Source: Caldifarciminota bacterium SM23_42
GTDB lineage: Bacteria; Hydrothermota; Tepidihabitantia; SM23-42
DNA: 64,000 nt
Assembly: GCA_001303785.1 (NCBI GenBank)
Contig: LJUJ01000010.1
Location: 1-64,000 of the forward strand
Direction: 5' to 3'
Both the position numbers and the translations under genes were made by a program. The stretch's first letter is position 1. Each line of letters begins with the position of its first letter. Below, piece after piece: positions 61,721-64,000 of this stretch. The notes under the pieces are model-generated. The model was given only the letters and a program-made list of their open reading frames with translations, searched no databases and had not been told where the DNA came from.

Positions 61721-63593
61721 CAAGACTGCAAAAGAGACACAGCGTCTCATGCACTTGGAGCATGATCTTTTTGCCTTAGAGCGGTACATCAATGATATTT
61801 GGCGGTTTCTGCCGGTTCCTGTGGCATACTTGAATCCCCTGGGGATTATTTTGGATGTCAGTCATTCATTTGAGGGTCTGCTAGGCCACAAGAAAGAAGA
61901 GCTGGTGGGTGGTACGTTACTCGGCTTGTTTGCTGAAAAGGAAAGAATTAAGCAGATACAGGACATTACTCTGAAGAAGAGCCGCGTCTGTGATCACGAG
62001 TGTGTCGTTCGGAATAAAGCCGGCGAGACGATTCCGGTCAACGTGTCAACCCTGATCAGAAAAGACGAAAGGAATGATACAATTGGCTATTTCGTCGCAC
62101 TGGTTGATATTTCACAGCGGGTATCTGCCGAGCAAGCGCTCGATGTTTCAGAATCGCAGTACCGGGCTACTCTCGATTCGATTGGTGATGGTATTCACGT
62201 TGTCGATAAGAATCTACACATCGTCATGGTCAATGAAGCATTGCGCAGGCGTCTAAGGGATTTGGGTGTCGACATCGAGCCGGTGGGTAAATCAATCAGA
62301 GACGTCTTTCGGCTGTCGTCCCCAGAGGCGACCTCGGATTATCAAAGTGTTTTCGAGAACGGCGAGTTGTTGGTAAGTGAAGAGAGTGTGAAGGTTGGTA
62401 ATCGGGAATTCATTTGCGAGGTACGTAAGATCCCGATATTTGATGGCCCCGATGTGCGGCAGGTGGTTACGGTTATTCATGATATTACAGCCCGGAAGAG
62501 AGAGGAGCAGATAAAGACCGTGCTCTACAAAATCTCAAGCGAAGTGAATACCGTTAAGGATTTGCATGAGCTGTTCGAGTTAATTAGAAAACATCTGGGA
62601 GCAATCATCGACACAACGAATTTCTTCATTGCCCTGCGTAATAAAGCGGACCGAGCAGTATCACTCGCTTATTCTGTTGATGAGAGAGGCGATTCGGAAT
62701 CACTGCCTCAGGGAAGAACACTCACCTCTTACGTAATCGAGAATAACCGCTCGCTCCTGGTCACCGAAAACGATATTAGACAAATGAAGCGCTCGGGAGA
62801 AATAGAAAGCATTGATGTGCCTTTTAAGGTGTGGTTAGGAGTACCCCTGCGCGCAAAAGATGAGGTAATCGGGGCGTTGGTCGTTAGCAACAATCATGAC
62901 CCTACTGTATACACGAGAAAGGATATGGAAATTCTCGAGTTCGTTTCTGAACAGGTTGCCGCGGCTGTTGAGCGAAAAAGGGCGGATGATGAAGTGCAGC
63001 AGACATTACGAAGATTGAAGAATACCTCAACGAGCATTATCTTCACCATGGCCAAAATCTTAGAACTGCGCGACCCATATACTGCAGGTCATCAGCAACG
63101 TGTGGCACGGTTGGCGTGCGCGATTGCACGTGAGCTGGGACTCACCGAGGAGCAGGTGGATGGCATATTCATGGCGGCCTTGATTCATGACATTGGCAAG
63201 ATTTACGTCCCTGCAGAGATTCTTAATCGCCCCGCGCGGCTGAACGAGACAGAAATGGATTTGGTAAAAACACATCCCAGTATTGGCTATGACATCGTGA
63301 AGGAGATTGATTTCGCGCAACCAGTGGACCGTATCGTTGTGCAGCACCACGAGCGTATCGATGGTTCAGGTTATCCGAATGGTATTGATGGCAGCAGCAT
63401 AATACTCGAGGCGAGAATCTTAGCGGTGGCAGATGTGGTTGAGGCGATGGCTTCACATCGACCATATCGGCCTGCCTTGAGCATTGACGAGGCTTTGAGC
63501 GAAATAGAAAAGTATCGGAATACGTTGTATGATACGCGTGTCGTGGATGCTTGCCTGAAGATTTTCAGGGACAATAATTTCAAGTTAGATTGA
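61695..63593 (+). CDS. PAS-PAS-GAF-HD-GYP signalling protein
   Basis: About 632 aa. PAS 1 residues 25-140 (PVAYLNPLGIILDVSHSFEG), PAS 2 145-270 (GDGIHVVDKNLHIVMVNEAL), GAF 290-430 (FFIALRNKADRAVSLAYSVD, VWLGVPLRAKDEVIGALVV), then HD-GYP 445-625 with ALIHDIGKIYVPAEIL and QHHERIDGSGYPNGI. Metal-binding and GYP residues are intact, so cyclic di-GMP hydrolysis is expected. The start is probably ATG 61695 (AAGGGTGA 9 nt upstream); GTG 61683 is an alternative. Overlaps the putative sensor gene, suggesting coupled translation. Confidence 0.9.
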   Translation: MNTASPGNNKTAKETQRLMHLEHDLFALERYINDIWRFLPVPVAYLNPLGIILDVSHSFEGLLGHKKEELVGGTLLGLFAEKERIKQIQDITLKKSRVCDHECVVRNKAGETIPVNVSTLIRKDERNDTIGYFVALVDISQRVSAEQALDVSESQYRATLDSIGDGIHVVDKNLHIVMVNEALRRRLRDLGVDIEPVGKSIRDVFRLSSPEATSDYQSVFENGELLVSEESVKVGNREFICEVRKIPIFDGPDVRQVVTVIHDITARKREEQIKTVLYKISSEVNTVKDLHELFELIRKHLGAIIDTTNFFIALRNKADRAVSLAYSVDERGDSESLPQGRTLTSYVIENNRSLLVTENDIRQMKRSGEIESIDVPFKVWLGVPLRAKDEVIGALVVSNNHDPTVYTRKDMEILEFVSEQVAAAVERKRADDEVQQTLRRLKNTSTSIIFTMAKILELRDPYTAGHQQRVARLACAIARELGLTEEQVDGIFMAALIHDIGKIYVPAEILNRPARLNETEMDLVKTHPSIGYDIVKEIDFAQPVDRIVVQHHERIDGSGYPNGIDGSSIILEARILAVADVVEAMASHRPYRPALSIDEALSEIEKYRNTLYDTRVVDACLKIFRDNNFKLD

Positions 63594-63721
63594 TTCGATC
63601 CCCGGATTAGAACCTCTACGGTTTCAGACAGCATTGGTGAGATAAGATCGTGTGGTGATGCTCGACTGCTTTAGTATACCATCGTATGAGGAAAGGCAAG
63701 AGTGATTCGCATGTGCGGGCG

Positions 63722-63749
63722 TTGATTTTGCTGGGGAAATATATATAAT
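63722..63749 (+). promoter_or_regulatory. Promoter for radical SAM gene
   Basis: TTGATT at 63722-63727 and TATAAT at 63744-63749, spacer 16 bp. GGGAG at 63754-63758 is nearly at the expected start point, leaving a very short leader to GTG 63765. Confidence 0.6.
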
Positions 63750-63764
63750 TTCTGGGAGACGTCG

Positions 63765-64000
63765 GTGAGCCTATTACCCCTGCAGAAGGGAATACTATAC
63801 GGTCCCATTGATTCCCGGCGTTTGGGCAAATCGCTCGGAATTAATCTCATGCCAGCCGAGTACAAATTGTGTAGCTTCAATTGTGTGTATTGTCATTACG
63901 GCTGGACAAAGGTACACGCATTCGATGTCCTTCCGCACCAAAAAGATATTCCACGCTTGGATGATGTTGTTCGAGCAATAAAGGGGGCATTGATGTCCGG
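63765..64000 (+). CDS. Radical SAM protein (COG0731-like), 3' end beyond window
   Basis: The first 78 codons are present and the window ends inside the gene. GTG start, then LLPLQKGILYGPIDSRRLGKSLGINLMP and the cluster motif CSFNCVYCHYG (C-x3-C-x2-C) around residues 43-50. The SRRLGxSLGINLMP opening is characteristic of COG0731-type Fe-S oxidoreductases related to wyosine-synthesis enzymes. Substrate unknown. Not co-transcribed with the preceding gene, because it has its own promoter. Confidence 0.85.
   Translation, partial: MSLLPLQKGILYGPIDSRRLGKSLGINLMPAEYKLCSFNCVYCHYGWTKVHAFDVLPHQKDIPRLDDVVRAIKGALMS

Overview
The window looks like a chromosomal segment of an uncultured Gram-negative bacterium of the FCB group. 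A WOR-3/Stahlbacteria-like candidate phylum is my best guess. The evidence is indirect: many exported beta-propeller and beta-helix proteins ending in type IX-like C-terminal sorting tails, a PorV/PorQ-like outer-membrane protein, a carboxypeptidase-regulatory/plug/beta-barrel receptor, an OmpA-family protein and two HD-GYP proteins. The standard genetic code is used. No rRNA, tRNA, CRISPR array, prophage or intact insertion sequence was seen.

Layout. 0.2-1.9 kb: an MntA-HepT toxin-antitoxin pair and a LUD-domain protein. 2-20 kb: mostly plus-strand genes for exported repeat proteins (SBBP, YVTN, beta-helix, BNR and others), several visibly damaged by small deletions, a frameshift or an in-frame stop, separated by dispersed intergenic repeats. 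Mixed in are a methyltransferase-like membrane protein, an S41 protease that has lost a conserved loop, an outer-membrane receptor, OmpA and an AbrB-type regulator. 20-38.6 kb: a long minus-strand run with mostly 0-30 bp gaps. It begins with a CBM9/DUF5916 outer-membrane protein, continues with four or five FG-GAP proteins, a beta-helix protein and a WD/Kelch-like protein, then a secreted ankyrin plus metallo-beta-lactamase fusion, a LamG/propeller protein and a secreted esterase. 38.7-45 kb: an FMN reductase and a tetR-lolA-like-barrel-MMPL operon with a clear promoter/operator. 45.5-53.5 kb: two GNAT acetyltransferases, an SPL-type radical SAM protein, another exported propeller, a TPR protein, a PAS/GAF/HD-GYP protein and a GYD protein. 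53.5-60.8 kb: housekeeping-rich minus-strand genes (DUF4388, accA, PorV/PorQ-like, a KOW-tailed protein, nfo, flavin reductase, topA). 61-64 kb: a possible sensor, a PAS-PAS-GAF-HD-GYP protein and the 5' part of a radical SAM gene cut by the window end.

How it fits together. The dominant theme is a cell-surface or secreted proteome. About a dozen proteins with unrelated bodies share one of two C-terminal tails, which suggests a common export and anchoring route. The PorV/PorQ-like protein at 55.1 kb is the only candidate component of that route seen here. Promoters read by eye are unusually uniform: TTGACA-like, mostly a 16-bp spacer, then TATAAT-like. Non-coding space holds several families of degenerate repeats, including phased arrays of 8-10 bp units. 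Start sites were chosen from Shine-Dalgarno position and signal peptides; all domain names come from reading the protein sequences, without database searches.
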